A stretch of 64,000 nucleotides of DNA from Nannochloris sp. 'desiccata'. Taxonomy: Eukaryota; Chlorophyta; Trebouxiophyceae; Chlorellales; Chlorellaceae. How positions within the stretch are numbered: the stretch's first letter is position 1; each line of letters starts with the position of its first letter. A program made the translations under genes and the position numbers. Positions 32,142 to 43,312 of this stretch are shown here, piece after piece. A model generated the notes under the pieces. It made no database searches and was not told the origin of the DNA. It worked only from the letters and a program-made list of their open reading frames with translations. Where the stretch lies: contig JAGTXX020000005.1 in assembly GCA_019044685.2 (NCBI GenBank), positions 62,001-126,000 on the forward strand, in the 5' to 3' direction.

Positions 32142-33275
32142 ATTGAGGTTCCGACCTGGAGGATTCCAGGGCTTTGATTGAAGACATTGAATGCGCAGAA
32201 GAAATTCTTGTAGCTACATATATCCACAAAATCTTGAAAAAATTCATCATCGGGCCGCACCCCACCTTTTTCCTTGAAATTAAGCAGTTGTAGGTATCAC
32301 ATTGAATACTATAAGCCACATTCTTAATTCTGGAAGAAGCTAGGAGGCCACAGATTTTTTCAGAACGATTTTTGTTCACATTCACTCCCCCATGTGGCAA
32401 GTTTTTAACTGTTTCCAAAGAAACTCACAGTTTGACATGGGGACTGTACAAAAGGAGTTAAAAAAAATAATGATAATAATAATATAGGAAAGAGAATTCG
32501 GGTGAAACATTGCTCACCAGGGTCTACTGCAGCCGCAACAAAGAAACAAGGGCTGGTGTTAAAGTACTTTTCATGGGTGTAAAGAACCTCACTGAATTGA
32601 AGTCACGAAATTATAACATCTAATAGTGTCATTGATGTCGCAAATTCTTATCGCTTGCCTGCCATGCAGGCAGGAGCTGACAGCAGCCTGGAACGGAAGG
32701 GGCCACGCCAAAAAGTCAACTCACAATATTTCTTCATTCAGACAAGCTTATTCGCTTAACGCTTGGATGCCCACGATTGCTCAAATATGCAACACGAATA
32801 GCGGTTGCAATGTCCAATGCGCCATGGTTCTATCTGCTATTTGCTCAGAGGCGGTGGCGCCGGCGCCGGCGCCGGCGGTTGCTTTAAAAAAATATTATAA
32901 TCGCATTGAGATCCAAGTGATTGCAAGCAAAGATGGCATCAAACTTCCTCAACAGCACTTCCGCCCAACAGTAATGTCGCTTCCGTTGCTTGCTACTAAT
33001 TAACGATCCTGCCCAGATTTATTGAACGAGGCTCCCACCCCTGATAGGAACCTGTGAAAAACAGGAACGGCCTTGCTTCTTGGTCACATGGATTTCAGAC
33101 TTCTAAAGTCTATAGTCGTGAATATATAAACTAGATATAAGAGCCACCAAGGCTTCAAATGGTGAGAAAATAGACCTCGAACCTGTCTTTTTGTTTCTAT
33201 TTTTGGTATTCGTTTTTTATCGCTCCCTCGATCACTCACGCTCATTTTCAATGCAAGCACCCGCCGCAGAATAAC
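32142..33275. other. Intergenic, 1.1 kb, no gene seen
   Basis: No supported gene. A plus-strand frame of 125 codons at 32626-33003 has no start context, domain or protein-like composition. It contains a short GC-rich repeat (GGCGCC units) at about 32851-32878, unusual in this AT-leaning region. Confidence 0.4.
32851..32878. repeat. Short GGCGCC tandem repeat
   Basis: Three tandem GGCGCC/CGGCGC units flanked by GGCGGT make an isolated GC-rich simple repeat in an AT-rich spacer. Confidence 0.6.
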
Positions 33276-34598
33276 ATGCAAAATAGCACTTTAGAGTTTC
33301 AGCATCAGGAGACTTCTGAGCATGAGCTTTCTCGCCATGAAAATTCTTCTCTCTGGCTCCTTAATATTATGTTGTCCCTCCAAAACACTATCTCCCCAGT
33401 CCCATCACCGCTTCTTGACGTCCTAACACCTGACAATCAAGACCTAGACAGTCATCTAGCCTATGCTGAAAACAATGCTGGCGGTGGTGAGCAGGAAGAG
33501 GTCGATATTGTTAGCAACAGTTTTTCCTTCCCTCGGCTAACCCCGGCCCACGAGGCAAAAGAACAGCCTTCTCCTGTTGCTCATGCTGCTATTCCTGGAT
33601 TATCTTCTCCAGAAGAAGACATAAACCGCAACAATAAAAGCTTGCGTGGAAAGAAAAGGTCTGAAAAGAAAGATGGCTTTGCAAATCGCCGTCGTATAAA
33701 ACATCGAGTCTCCTTTTGCCCTGAAATAAGAAGCAACAAATTACAAGAAGAAAAGCTGGAGCAAGACCAGGAAGAGGAAGAAGAAGAAGAAGAAGAAGAA
33801 GAAGAAGAAGAAGAAAAAGAAGAAGAAGAAGCTATAGAGGTGGAAATACAGCCTACCGGCGATACCCTTGCTACGAAAATTCGGACTCCGTCCTCGATTG
33901 TGCTGCAGCAAAAGAAACAAAAGCGAGGCGAGAAAGATCTCCGTCCTTCTTTAGTAACACCGACAGCGGCAGGGGAGGCGATGGTAGAACAGCACCAAGG
34001 GGATAACGACAACAAAACTGAAGACAGCGACATAATAACCATCGATGAGTCTCAATATAAAGAGCACGAGACATTAGTAGCAGCCACTGCTGAGCTGCAA
34101 GCAGCAGTGCAGCAAGCAAGGACGGTGCTGCCTTTCCCCATCCCTGCTGCTGGGCTGCTGGCAATGGCTTCAATGGCGCTGCGAAATGACATACCTGGAA
34201 ATATACATAACAACAGGTATTTAACCAAGTGCTTGAGTATTGCAGCTACGTTGATACCTGCGATGGCTGCGGAGATTGCACGACTAGAGCAACAGACAAT
34301 AGTGGGGACAGCCACTGTTGCTCCTGCTCCTGCTATGATGGATTTATCCCTTCTTCCTGGGGAAATATTAGATACACCAGGTCATATGACCCCTTGGGCG
34401 TTAAGTATACCCGTGCATACCACCACTGTGGCTGCTGGTGTTGCTCCCCTAAAAGACCACCACGGCCTGATCTCTCTTCAGGATACAGCTCTGAACTGGC
34501 AACGGCAACAACAACAACAGGTGTCTCATGCCCAGCCTCGTCAAACGCTTACAATAGACGATCCCATGGATGAACTCAATTTAATACTTGGTATTTAA
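33276..34598 (+). CDS. Unknown protein with PP1-docking-like RVSF motif
   Basis: A single exon of 440 residues with no recognised family. Order of features: a Ser/Pro-rich N-terminus, a basic nuclear-signal-like block (LRGKKRSEKKDG and RRRIKHR), KHRVSF at residues 142-147, a Glu run of about 25 residues (microsatellite GAA/GAG at 33772-33835), then a helical Ala-rich C-terminal third (LPFPIPAAGLLAMASMALR; AATLIPAMAAEIARLEQQ) ending with a DDPMDELNLIL motif. RVxF preceded by basic residues is the classical docking site for protein phosphatase 1, so a PP1 regulatory subunit is possible. The C-terminal helix could be a small dimerisation domain. Function is unproven. Confidence 0.65.
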   Translation: MQNSTLEFQHQETSEHELSRHENSSLWLLNIMLSLQNTISPVPSPLLDVLTPDNQDLDSHLAYAENNAGGGEQEEVDIVSNSFSFPRLTPAHEAKEQPSPVAHAAIPGLSSPEEDINRNNKSLRGKKRSEKKDGFANRRRIKHRVSFCPEIRSNKLQEEKLEQDQEEEEEEEEEEEEEEEKEEEEAIEVEIQPTGDTLATKIRTPSSIVLQQKKQKRGEKDLRPSLVTPTAAGEAMVEQHQGDNDNKTEDSDIITIDESQYKEHETLVAATAELQAAVQQARTVLPFPIPAAGLLAMASMALRNDIPGNIHNNRYLTKCLSIAATLIPAMAAEIARLEQQTIVGTATVAPAPAMMDLSLLPGEILDTPGHMTPWALSIPVHTTTVAAGVAPLKDHHGLISLQDTALNWQRQQQQQVSHAQPRQTLTIDDPMDELNLILGI

Positions 34599-34674
34599 AT
34601 GACAGAAACAAAGTAAAACTCTGTGGTACAAACCCTAATTAATAGTACAAACACACTGACGTTAATTAATAAAT

Positions 34675-35385
34675 TCAATTTTCAAAATCATCCAGAGTTT
34701 TTTCCCCAGTAGCAAGGGCTACCAACGCGTCCCTTAACTGTCCGTGCGGTGCTGCAGCACCCAACGGCGTCTGTCCATCCTTGTCCTCCGCTTCAACATC
34801 TGCTCCTTTTGCAGCGAGCAGCACAGCTGCCGCTTGATGTCCCCCAGAAGCAGCCAATAACAACGGGGTTGATCCAGAGATATCACGTGCATTAATCAAA
34901 GGTTTTGATGTGTGAAGTAATAGCTCTCGTAAGGCTTCGGCACGGCCGGCACTGGCAGCTCGGTGCAGGGGCAGCCACCCAGCGATGTCTTTTGTATTAG
35001 TTTTTGCTCCAGCCTCAATTAATAGCTTTATTATAGGTACACGGCCTTTACTTGCGGCATAATGTAATGGTGTACGGTTTTGTGCATTTGTACTATTTGG
35101 GTCAGCGCCTAAAGAAAGTAAATATTTGACTATTTCTTCAAAGCCGCAACTGACAGCTGACGTCAGCGGGGTCCATCCTTCGGAATCTTGAGAGTTGATT
35201 CTCTCATTGCCACAACGTTCTACGAGGAGTTGTACTAGATGCATGTTGCCTCCAACAACAGCAGAATGGAGTAGAGAGCGTCCATCTTCGTCTCTTTTCT
35301 GGCAGAGCTTGATCAGCTCGTCGTCTCCAAGATTGAGAAAATATTGGGCGTTGCCCTCGCGTGCAGCTTCAGCAGCACGCTCCAT
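34675..35385 (-). CDS. Gankyrin-like ankyrin-repeat protein (PSMD10/Nas6)
   Basis: A single exon of 236 residues built almost wholly of ankyrin repeats (about six): DEDGRSLLHSAVVGGN, DSEGWTPLTSAVSCG, NAQNRTPLHYAASKGR, DIAGWLPLHRAASAGR, DISGSTPLLLAASGG and DKDGQTPLGAAA. Length, repeat number and the phrase TPLHYAASK match the 26S proteasome assembly chaperone gankyrin (Nas6 in yeast), which guides docking of the regulatory ATPases. Ankyrin proteins are easily confused with each other, so orthology is likely rather than certain. Confidence 0.8.
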   Translation of the reverse strand: MERAAEAAREGNAQYFLNLGDDELIKLCQKRDEDGRSLLHSAVVGGNMHLVQLLVERCGNERINSQDSEGWTPLTSAVSCGFEEIVKYLLSLGADPNSTNAQNRTPLHYAASKGRVPIIKLLIEAGAKTNTKDIAGWLPLHRAASAGRAEALRELLLHTSKPLINARDISGSTPLLLAASGGHQAAAVLLAAKGADVEAEDKDGQTPLGAAAPHGQLRDALVALATGEKTLDDFEN

Positions 35386-36059
35386 TATTTTATCAGCTCG
35401 CTCTTAATATTAGTCTAATCAATAATTTCTTAATTGGAGAGCTGATTGATTTGCAAAATTTTAAATTTGTCTTTGATCACTTCTTGATCTTTGAATTAAA
35501 ATAATGAGAGTTTGAATACTTGTTGCCCCACAATGGATCGATCTCATCAGTTACATAGATAATATGTTAAAATATAACAGTGTCAGAGTGCTTGGGCACG
35601 GAGCAAAATAATCTAGAACAAACGGCAAAGCAAAGGGTAGTTGTGCTGAAAGCTACCGGGCTCAGCCTCTCTCCACATTGCTTGCATTCGCTTGAGGGTG
35701 AGTTGTAAAAGGCAAGGAAACGGGATACTAAAAGAAAAAGGTACAAACTCACGCACGTATAAAATAAAACAAAGAGGAAAGGAGATGGGAGCGGGGGGAG
35801 GGGGATTTGTAATAGTTTTCTTCGGAGAAACACAAAGGACAATGCAACTATTTAAACCCGGGTAAGCCGGCTCCAGGAAGAACAGGAAAGTGGGTCAACT
35901 AGTTCCTCATAGTTTCTCAGCAAGGCAATTCGTCATTAGAAACCATTCAATCATTCATCAGATATAAAGCGGTGACAATCAGGTAGTAGGTAAAAATAAA
36001 AACAGGTAGGTAGGAGAACTAAACTAGTTTTTCTTTCTCTAGTTTCTTTTTTCGATTTT
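35386..36059. other. Intergenic, no gene seen
   Basis: This holds the 5' flank of the gankyrin gene (minus start at 35385) and the 3' region of the dynamin gene. Only chance frames are present. Confidence 0.45.
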
Positions 36060-38894
36060 TTACCGGATTGCGGCCAAACGACCAGAGGAGCTCTTGCTAA
36101 GATCCAAAGAGGTAGCAAGCTTGGCTGCAGCTTTACTCGCAGGATCCATAGACGCCGTAGTGCCAGTCATACCAGATTTTGAGCTCAAATTAGCTCCTGG
36201 CACGCTAGCAGTAGAGGCCCTTGCCAGGGACAAAGGATTAAGTGTCTCTTGTGAATCTCTAAGGATACGAGAATCAGCGGGAGCACCTCCAGTGTGAGAA
36301 TGAGTAGGGCCGCTTTCACCTTTACCGCCACCTTGCTGCTGTGCAAGAGTGGAATGGATCATTGCAAACTTGCGCTGTAAACGTTCTACTTGATGGAGTT
36401 CAGACTCAAGACTTTTGAGACGCTGTTCCAAGGCAGCCCTGACTGCAGCGACATCAAAGACCTCGTCGAGATCTTCCTCGTACGCAGCTTCGAGTTCTTC
36501 ACGGAGACGGGTAGGGAAGGCGTCCACGATAGGCATTAAGAAGAAACAGTTGAATTTAAGTTCTACGCTTTGCACGAAATGGTCACGGATACCTTCAAAG
36601 ATCTGGCAAACCAATGCAGCCACAATCTCTTCACTCATAGAACCTAAAGTACGGTTCCAGAGAGTGTTTTCCAATACCTCCATCATAGAAGCATCTCCAG
36701 AGCTAGCACCGCCCTTGCCAGAGCTTTGATTACCGTTGGCAGTAGCAGCAGCAGCGGCAGCAGCACCAGGGCCAGTGACCTTGGAGAGCATAGCCTTCAA
36801 AGAAGACCTGCTCTTGGTGTGGAGAGACCAAGTAACGTACCTAGTAGTACTTTGCAAGTCTTCCAGGCATTTAGTGCGGGTTCCACGCTCAATTTCCTCA
36901 ATATAGGCATGGTATGCTGCACCAACTCGTTTCAAAAACAAATCATGGCCGTTTAAGAAAGCTCCATCCTTCTGCAACAAGTGCATAGCAATAGGAAGCA
37001 TACGACGCTGCACATGAGCTAAACGGTAGCCCAATTGGTGGAGGAAAGGCTCAAACAAGTCCCTTGCTTTTGAGACGGCAATCACACAGGCAGTGCGGGT
37101 GTAGTTGACACCGTCATGGAAGTCGTCAATACCACAGGCGTTGACAATCTCTTCCCTAGAGATGTCAGGGCAGGTCATCTGGCCAATTGCGGTACGGAAT
37201 TCAGCCATAGCACGGTGGTATTGAGCACCGCCAAAAAGACGCATGTGGGCGTTGGGGAGCTGACCATCAACCCCAAGAGGACGGTTATCAGGGCCTAAAA
37301 AGGCACCACCGCGGATATGCTCATCAGCAAGAGTCTCGCCGAAGCGATCAGGAGGTGCAGCGACGGTACCGCGAAGCAACAAGCCTAATTTGGCAATGAA
37401 AGACTCACGGAAGACGCGACCTTTTTCTTTAAGTTTCTCACTTTCCAAGTCATTGAGCTCAACCTGAGTCTCTTCCAGCCGGCGAGAGGCGTTACGGTAC
37501 TCGCGTTCCAAGACAGGGACAATGGTGGGCACGTTTTCCAAATAACGGCGCTGTAAAAGATGCTCTAAGAAACGACGGAGCTGGCCGACACCGATGCGAG
37601 CACGCTCTGCTCGTTCAAGGCGACGTCCCATTCTAGCTTCAAGCTCAGCGACATCAAGAGCCTCGCGTTCCGCTACAGCAACACGGAAGTGCTCGTTAGA
37701 ACGGAATACAGCATCACGAGAGTTGCCTACGCGGCCAGAAGGGACAGAGGTGAAAAAGGGAGAGCCACCGAGCATAGTGGGCTCTAATAAGCGGGAAGGA
37801 GGCCTCAAGAACATTTCTACATCGTGGGGGCGCGCAAACTGAGGGATGCGAGTATCCAATTTAGTAGAAACCACCACCGTACGGGTTAAGCTGGGGTCAA
37901 CAGCCATGACAAGACGGCGGGTGGTTGCATTGGACCAGTCGTTGGAGTCTTCCAAGCAGAGGATGATGTATTCCTTCTGATCCATCTTAGCACGCACCAT
38001 AGCTTCCACCTGGCGGGCAGAGTTCTGTAAGCTGGCATTGCGCTTGCCAGGGGCGGCAGAGATAAGGCCAGGGGTGTCGATGATGGTCAAGTTGGGACAG
38101 AATTTGTATTCAATCTTGACGACAATTTCCTTGGACCAGAACTGACCTTCACGGTCCAATCTAGCGTTCTCGTTCTCAATATAGTCCTGCAGATAAGTTA
38201 TGTAAAGAAGAGAGTACAGTGCGTGAGTGGAAAAGCAAAGGAAGACAAGAAAAAGGCTGGGACGAGAGCGGTAATGGGTGGCGGTAAATTGGACAAAATA
38301 AGATAAAAACAAACGCATAGAAAAAACTAACCTGGAGCTCTTCCAAAGAGACCTCCTGCTCTCCAAAGTCCTCGGTGACTAGGTAGCAGTTGGGTTGGAC
38401 GCAAGCAGAGTTATATTTCATATGGAGAGTGATGGGGCGCCTGGTCTTGGTGCCTCCACCGACGTGATTAAACTGGAAACCCATCAACGCCTCAACGAGA
38501 GCTGCAAAGGATGGATGGAATTAGAATTATGAGCAAGCTTTCAAGTAGGTTTGGGGTTAGAAAAAGGGTCTGACGCACCTGATTTGCCATCAGTTTGGTG
38601 GCCAACAACAAGGATCGCGGGAGCATCAAAAGGCTTTTCAAAGTCCTGAGCCAAGGAGTGGAGGTCATTGTAAGCTTCATAGAGACGCTCGTTACCGCTC
38701 CTGAAGGCACGTTCGGAACGGCCAGGAGACATCTCCTGGCCAAGTTCTCTCATGCTGGCACCAACGCTACGCCTGACAGAGGGAGGGGTGCGATTCTCTT
38801 CAGCTTCCATGGTTGAAGTCATATGGGTATCTTGAGATGCTCTGGGGTTTCTAGAACTGTTGGTGGCATGCATAGCCAGCCACCTTTCAGCCAT
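36060..38894 (-). CDS. DRP5B: Plastid-division dynamin ARC5/DRP5B
   Basis: Exons 38894-38579, 38501-38332 and 38186-36060 join (phases 1 and 0) to give 870 residues. The GTPase domain starts near residue 90 with the P-loop GHQTDGKSA (residues 98-106) and continues GGGTKTRRPITLHMKY, DTPG (G3) and STKLD (G4). The remaining sequence follows Arabidopsis ARC5 closely: SPFFTSVPSGRVG, GAQYHRAMAEFR, REEIVNACG, FEPFLHQLG, STTRYVTWSLH, AELKFNCFF-like SVELKFNCFFLMPIVD. ARC5 assembles on the cytosolic face of the plastid envelope and constricts the dividing plastid. The first intron again uses a GTGCGT donor. The Ser/Ala-rich C-terminal 80 residues are specific to this protein. Confidence 0.95.
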
Positions 38895-39282
38895 CGCAAG
38901 TCAGGTAACGCGGAGTCACAGCTGAGATGCACCTGTGGCTGTTAGTAATAACAAATATACTTGATGTTTAAATTATATTTGTTAATAGCGCGAAAACTTA
39001 AGTTTATAGGTTTTGAATTTTCATCGTCAGTTTTCAATTTTTGAATTTGAATTTTTCTACCTCTGCATTTAACCAGCTTAATTGACCTTTTGCTGGGTGT
39101 CTGAGCACCTTGGGCAAGGTACTCATGTTTGGAACACCACACGACATTCATAGGATTATATCAGACTCAGCATATTTCCTAGATTGCCTTATTCTTGCAC
39201 CTCACCAGGCCATCTGCAACATCCAAACTGGCGGTTTGTCCATATTTTGATACTCGTAGAGGTTAATTACCCGTCATTAAAT
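38895..39282. promoter_or_regulatory. Divergent region, DRP5B / EIF1AD
   Basis: These 388 AT-rich bp lie between divergent starts and contain TTGAATTTGAATTT-type repeats near 39043. No proven promoter element. Confidence 0.35.
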
Positions 39283-40112
39283 ATGAGTAGGAAGCACGTG
39301 CTCCAGAAATCGCTCCAAGAAGATGTGGAGCCCCCTAAAGAAGGCCAGCACATTGTCATGGCCATCGGCAGCCGTGGCAGCAACATTATGGAGGTCAGTC
39401 TTTACATTAATTTTCATACTTAATGTGCGGTATAGGGAGTTGATTGTACTCTAATACTAAAGATAGATACAATATCAATGCATGCAATACGAATCTTTGG
39501 AATAACTTTTCGCTTAAGCTTACATCTTCCCCCGCCCCGCCTCCGCTCTTTATTTATTTTTCCGCCCCGCAGGTCCAGTTTCCTGATGGCAAGCGCACCC
39601 TATGCCTGATCCCTGCCCGTTTTCATAAGAAACTATGGATCAAACGTGGTAATTATTTAATTATAGAAAACGTAGAGGAAACAGATGCTGCTGTGACTGG
39701 CCAGGTCATACAAGTTCTGTTCACCGACCATGTCAAACAACTAAAGAAAATAGGTGGCGTCTGGCCAATAGAATTTTCAGAACGCAATAGTACAAGTGCA
39801 ACAAATAGCAGTGCAAATTTAGAGAGTGCCAATAGCGCAGCAGCAGAGCTAGAACAGCTCAATATAAATGGCGGTGCAGAAAGAAAAGAAAAAAGTAGCA
39901 GTGGTGAGCCTGCCGAAGAGACAGCAGCATCATTAGCATTAGAAAATAACATAGTTGGACCTGAAGAAAGTTATAGTAGCAGTGATGATGATCTCCCACC
40001 TATAGTAAAGATACAGAATCGACGGGTAGTTGATTATCAACTATCAGAAACCGACAGTGAGAGTGAGAATGGTGAACAGGATGAGGATGAGGATGGTCAT
40101 AGACCAGAATGA
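39283..40112 (+). CDS. EIF1AD: EIF1AD (haponin) homologue, S1-IF1-like RNA-binding protein
   Basis: Exons 39283-39393 (37 codons) and 39573-40112 join in phase 0 to give 216 residues. The OB fold runs through residues about 1-100 (MSRKHVLQK, IVMAIGSRGSNIMEVQFPDG, IPARFHKKLWIKRGNYLII, VLFTDHVKQLKK-GGVWP). This matches animal EIF1AD, a small eIF1A-related protein found in pre-40S particles. The C-terminal half is Ser/Asn/Glu-rich and acidic (SSSDDD, ETDSESENGEQDEDED), as in the family. The intron is 179 nt. A TGTAA lies 36 bp past the stop. Confidence 0.92.
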
Positions 40113-40390
40113 TAAAGAGGGCTATGAATGGGACGATGACACAAAGGTGTAAAGAAAGAAAGAAGTATTTATGTTTTAATTTAATTTGAACAAAAGAATA
40201 TGGATACATAGTACTACTAGTAGAGTACCTACGAGTTGATCGCTTCTCTATTTGCTTGCTATTGCTATTTTATTTCCGCTGGCAATATTTTGCTGCTGTA
40301 CTATTATTATCTAGTTTTATTTACAAACACTAGGCGTGTTCACAATTTCCGCGGTGTGTGTGTATCTTAATAAAATTGTTTAATTACTTT

Positions 40391-41789
40391 TCACAACCGA
40401 TCCGGGAATCCAGCGGTACTTGCCCCGCTACTCGTCATCCTAAACGACGCTGCTGCCTTCTTATACGCCCCTTCCAACTCCTTCACATACCTCGTCTCTG
40501 ATGCCTGAGCATTAAATGTATATAGTAACCCATTTCTAGATCCGTAGACAGCAACATTATGTCTTTTAAATTTCCCAGGCAACTCTATTATAAATTCCAT
40601 TACATAATACATCTCTCCATCCACAGGGTCTTTTCTCGCATTTGCAGAAAGTAAGGTCGCCACTTTACCCGAGTTTTCAGGTGCTATAGACTCCATGAAA
40701 CGGCCTGCAGCTTCCATTGGGGTCCCCATTTTTAAAAGGGTAAAACCGTCCCGTATTGGTGCTACAACGACGCTGATATTGTCCTCCCCAGTGCTCCCTG
40801 GAGGGCCGAATGCAGCAGAGGGTTCGTATTTGTCATCGTATTTGTTGACACGACGGCGTGCGTTGCGTAAAGAAGGGGGGTCTAAAGAGCGCTCTCGTTC
40901 AATTCGTTCGGCATAGCGGCGGTAAAGCCTCTGGTCGGCAAGCCAATTTGAAGGATAAATGAACTCTGCACTCAATAAACAAGGTATACATAGGAGAAGA
41001 AAGAGGGGGTGAGAATGCAGAGACAACAGATATATGCTAGAGAGTTTGATATTTTATCTAGCGTAAGATATCTATTTGTCCAGGAGGAAGAGGAAGAAAA
41101 AAACTGACTGAATAAACCCTAAAATAAAACCGAAGTAAAGGAAGAAGTATCTTACCAAAGCCATTTTGTGAATCAAAGCACCGTTTAAATCCATCTACAG
41201 GGACTAATGCATCAAGACGGAGACTCCCTGCAGTTTTACCTCCATCTAAGCCTAGTAGAAATGATGTAACACCGAATAAATTGCCTCCAAGAGCGATGGA
41301 TGCTGCTGTGAGGCCACCAATAAGGGCTCGTCGAGGATTCGGTAAAGTGCCGCCCCATTCAACAAACTGCACTGGATCTGTTACGTCTGGTCTAGGTGGA
41401 GTCTTGGGAGAAGCTGCATGTGGGGAAGACAGTAAGGACTTGGTAGGAGGAATTCTATTGAGAGCTTTGGTGATTGAATAACAACAAAATGAATAGAGGT
41501 GGGAAATGTGAGAGATCATCACAAGGTCAAACAAACACTGAGTTGAAAGAAAGCGCTTACCTTGCGGTGGTATTTCTTCACCTTCACTAGCTCTAACTAC
41601 AATTGATGTCCTCTGGGCTGGTCTATAAGTAAAATGTCTCCGAATTGATCCCGACCTCTGAACATCTGAAACAGGCCCTAGCAGCGATGCTTGCAGCAGC
41701 ATGACTGGTAAAGTAATATATAACGTATCTAATAGTTGTAAAATGCACATCAATTGGGAAGTGCCCTGCATATATATTTTCCTGGCCAT
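40391..41789 (-). CDS. PsbP-domain protein, thylakoid lumen
   Basis: Exons 41789-41561, 41464-41156 and 40965-40391 join in phase 1 to give up to 370 residues; a start at the ATG of codon 30 gives 341. The leader has an Arg/Ser plastid transit peptide, and near residues 125-150 a twin-Arg plus hydrophobic segment (RRALIGGLTAASIALGG) looks like a Tat lumen-targeting signal. The mature part begins LDALVPVDGFKRCFDSQNGFG-EFIYPSNW, with the typical PsbP opening F-x-Y-P-x-x-W. It continues ISVVVAPIRDGFTLLKMGTP and ends FRMTSSG. It is a PsbP-like/PPD protein rather than PsbP itself, probably an auxiliary photosystem factor. The second acceptor is AAAG rather than CAG. Confidence 0.88.
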
Positions 41790-41879
41790 GCTTTGGCGGT
41801 GAGCGGCAGCGCTACAGTGTGTAAATTACAATAATTTCGTACATATATCGAAGTACAGAGAAAGAATATAAATGAAGCT

Positions 41880-43013
41880 CTACAACCTCGACTGCGGTAT
41901 TTTCAGAGGCTCGCCCAAAGGTATTAAATAATCTTTGGTAACTTCAGCCACACTCCTGCACCCGAGCAATGCCATACCCAATTCCAATTCTCCCTGCAAC
42001 ATCCTTAGTGCAGCTTCTACCCCTTTCTTTCCACCTAAAGTCAACGCCCATAGCATCGGTCTTCCCACCAACACCCCTGAAGCACCTAGTGCTATACATT
42101 TAATCACATCTGTGCCTCTACGAACCCCTCCATCTACCAAGACAGGGACCCGGCCCTGCACTGCAGCGACAACCATCGGAAGCACATCTATTGCCGAAGG
42201 TGCGTGATCTAGCTGCCTCCCGCCGTGATTTGAGACGATGATACCATCTACACCCATAGAAACAGCTTTTCGAGCGTCGTCGGGTGCTAAAATGCCTTTT
42301 AACAACACTGGTAGTTTCGTAATTGTTTTTATCCAAGGTATAAACTCCCAGGTCAGGCCGTCATCTATTAAAGAAGTGAAATGCCGCCCAAATTTACTGC
42401 CATTTGCTTCTTGGTGTTCAGTGTGCCCCGCTTGTTTAGTTATTCTCTCCATCATTTTTAACGAGAGATGACTTGGTAGACTGAATTTGTTGCGATTGTC
42501 CTCTTCTCGTTTTCCTAGACGTGGGGCGTCGACTGTAATAATTAATGCTTTGTAGCCAGATTTCTCTGCATCCCGAACGATAGCAGCGGTAACATCTCGT
42601 CGCGTAAGCACATAAAGTTGAAACCATAGGGGATCGCTGCCTGTAGCAGCGACTTCTTCGAGAGAGGTGGTAGCCATAGTGGAGAGCGCCATGGCAGTGC
42701 CAGTGGCGGCGGCACCAGCAGCCATAGCTAATTCCCCTTCTGCATGGCATAACCGAAGGATTGCCATTGGCGCGATTATAATAGGCATGCTGAGCTTGGT
42801 GCCAAGAATTTCAGTTGCTGTGCTCACGTTTCGGACATCAACTAAATAACGTGGGAGAAGGCGGTAGCGTGAAAAAGCTTCTCTATTGTCTCTAAACGTA
42901 GTTTCAGATTCTGATCCTCCGGCATAGTATCCGTATGCGCTCTTAGATAGTAGATGTCGAGCATCTGCTTCGAGCTCCTCCAAGTTGGAGTATTTCTTGC
43001 CAGCAAGTTCCAT
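41880..43013 (-). CDS. Peroxisomal (S)-2-hydroxy-acid oxidase (glycolate/lactate oxidase)
   Basis: A single exon of 377 residues from the ATG at 43013. An FMN-dependent alpha-hydroxy-acid oxidase: SAYGYYAGGSESE at the N-terminus, LPRYLVDV, IIIAPMAILRLCHAEGE, FQLYV with the active-site Tyr, ITVDAP, LKGI, SNHGGRQLD with the catalytic His and Arg, and VDGGVRRGTDV. The last three residues are SRL, a canonical type 1 peroxisomal targeting signal. It oxidises glycolate or L-lactate to the 2-oxo acid and makes hydrogen peroxide. The substrate-side segment APMAILRL differs from the APTAMQKM of plant glycolate oxidase, so the preferred substrate is open. It is divergent from lumazine synthase. Confidence 0.93.
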   Translation of the reverse strand: MELAGKKYSNLEELEADARHLLSKSAYGYYAGGSESETTFRDNREAFSRYRLLPRYLVDVRNVSTATEILGTKLSMPIIIAPMAILRLCHAEGELAMAAGAAATGTAMALSTMATTSLEEVAATGSDPLWFQLYVLTRRDVTAAIVRDAEKSGYKALIITVDAPRLGKREEDNRNKFSLPSHLSLKMMERITKQAGHTEHQEANGSKFGRHFTSLIDDGLTWEFIPWIKTITKLPVLLKGILAPDDARKAVSMGVDGIIVSNHGGRQLDHAPSAIDVLPMVVAAVQGRVPVLVDGGVRRGTDVIKCIALGASGVLVGRPMLWALTLGGKKGVEAALRMLQGELELGMALLGCRSVAEVTKDYLIPLGEPLKIPQSRL

Positions 43014-43312
43014 GTTGATTAATCGGGAGATGCAGCAGACTAGTAGCACGCAGAGGCGACGATGGTACGCTAATTAGGTTGCCACATTTGTTTTTGAATA
43101 CGAATAACAAATACATAACAATAGTTTGCCACCTAATTAAAAATTGGGGTCAAAAGGTAGGATTAGTCGGGCACTAAAAGAGGGTAACATCATCTTCTCT
43201 TTGTTGTTTTATTAATATCGCGACATAGCACATTGCAATCTTTCTATTTAGCTCTCACTATTAAAGCATAAAGCTTGCCTTAGATTATTGAAATTATATT
43301 ATAATCTGATTG

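Noticed and set aside
31855..32418. Minus-strand frame of 187 codons
   Set aside because: It overlaps the tRNA-Gln gene on the same strand and reads through it, so it is a chance frame.
32626..33003. Plus-strand frame of 125 codons near the tRNA
   Set aside because: No start context, domain or consistent composition; it runs through a GGCGCC simple repeat, which produces an Ala/Pro stretch by chance.
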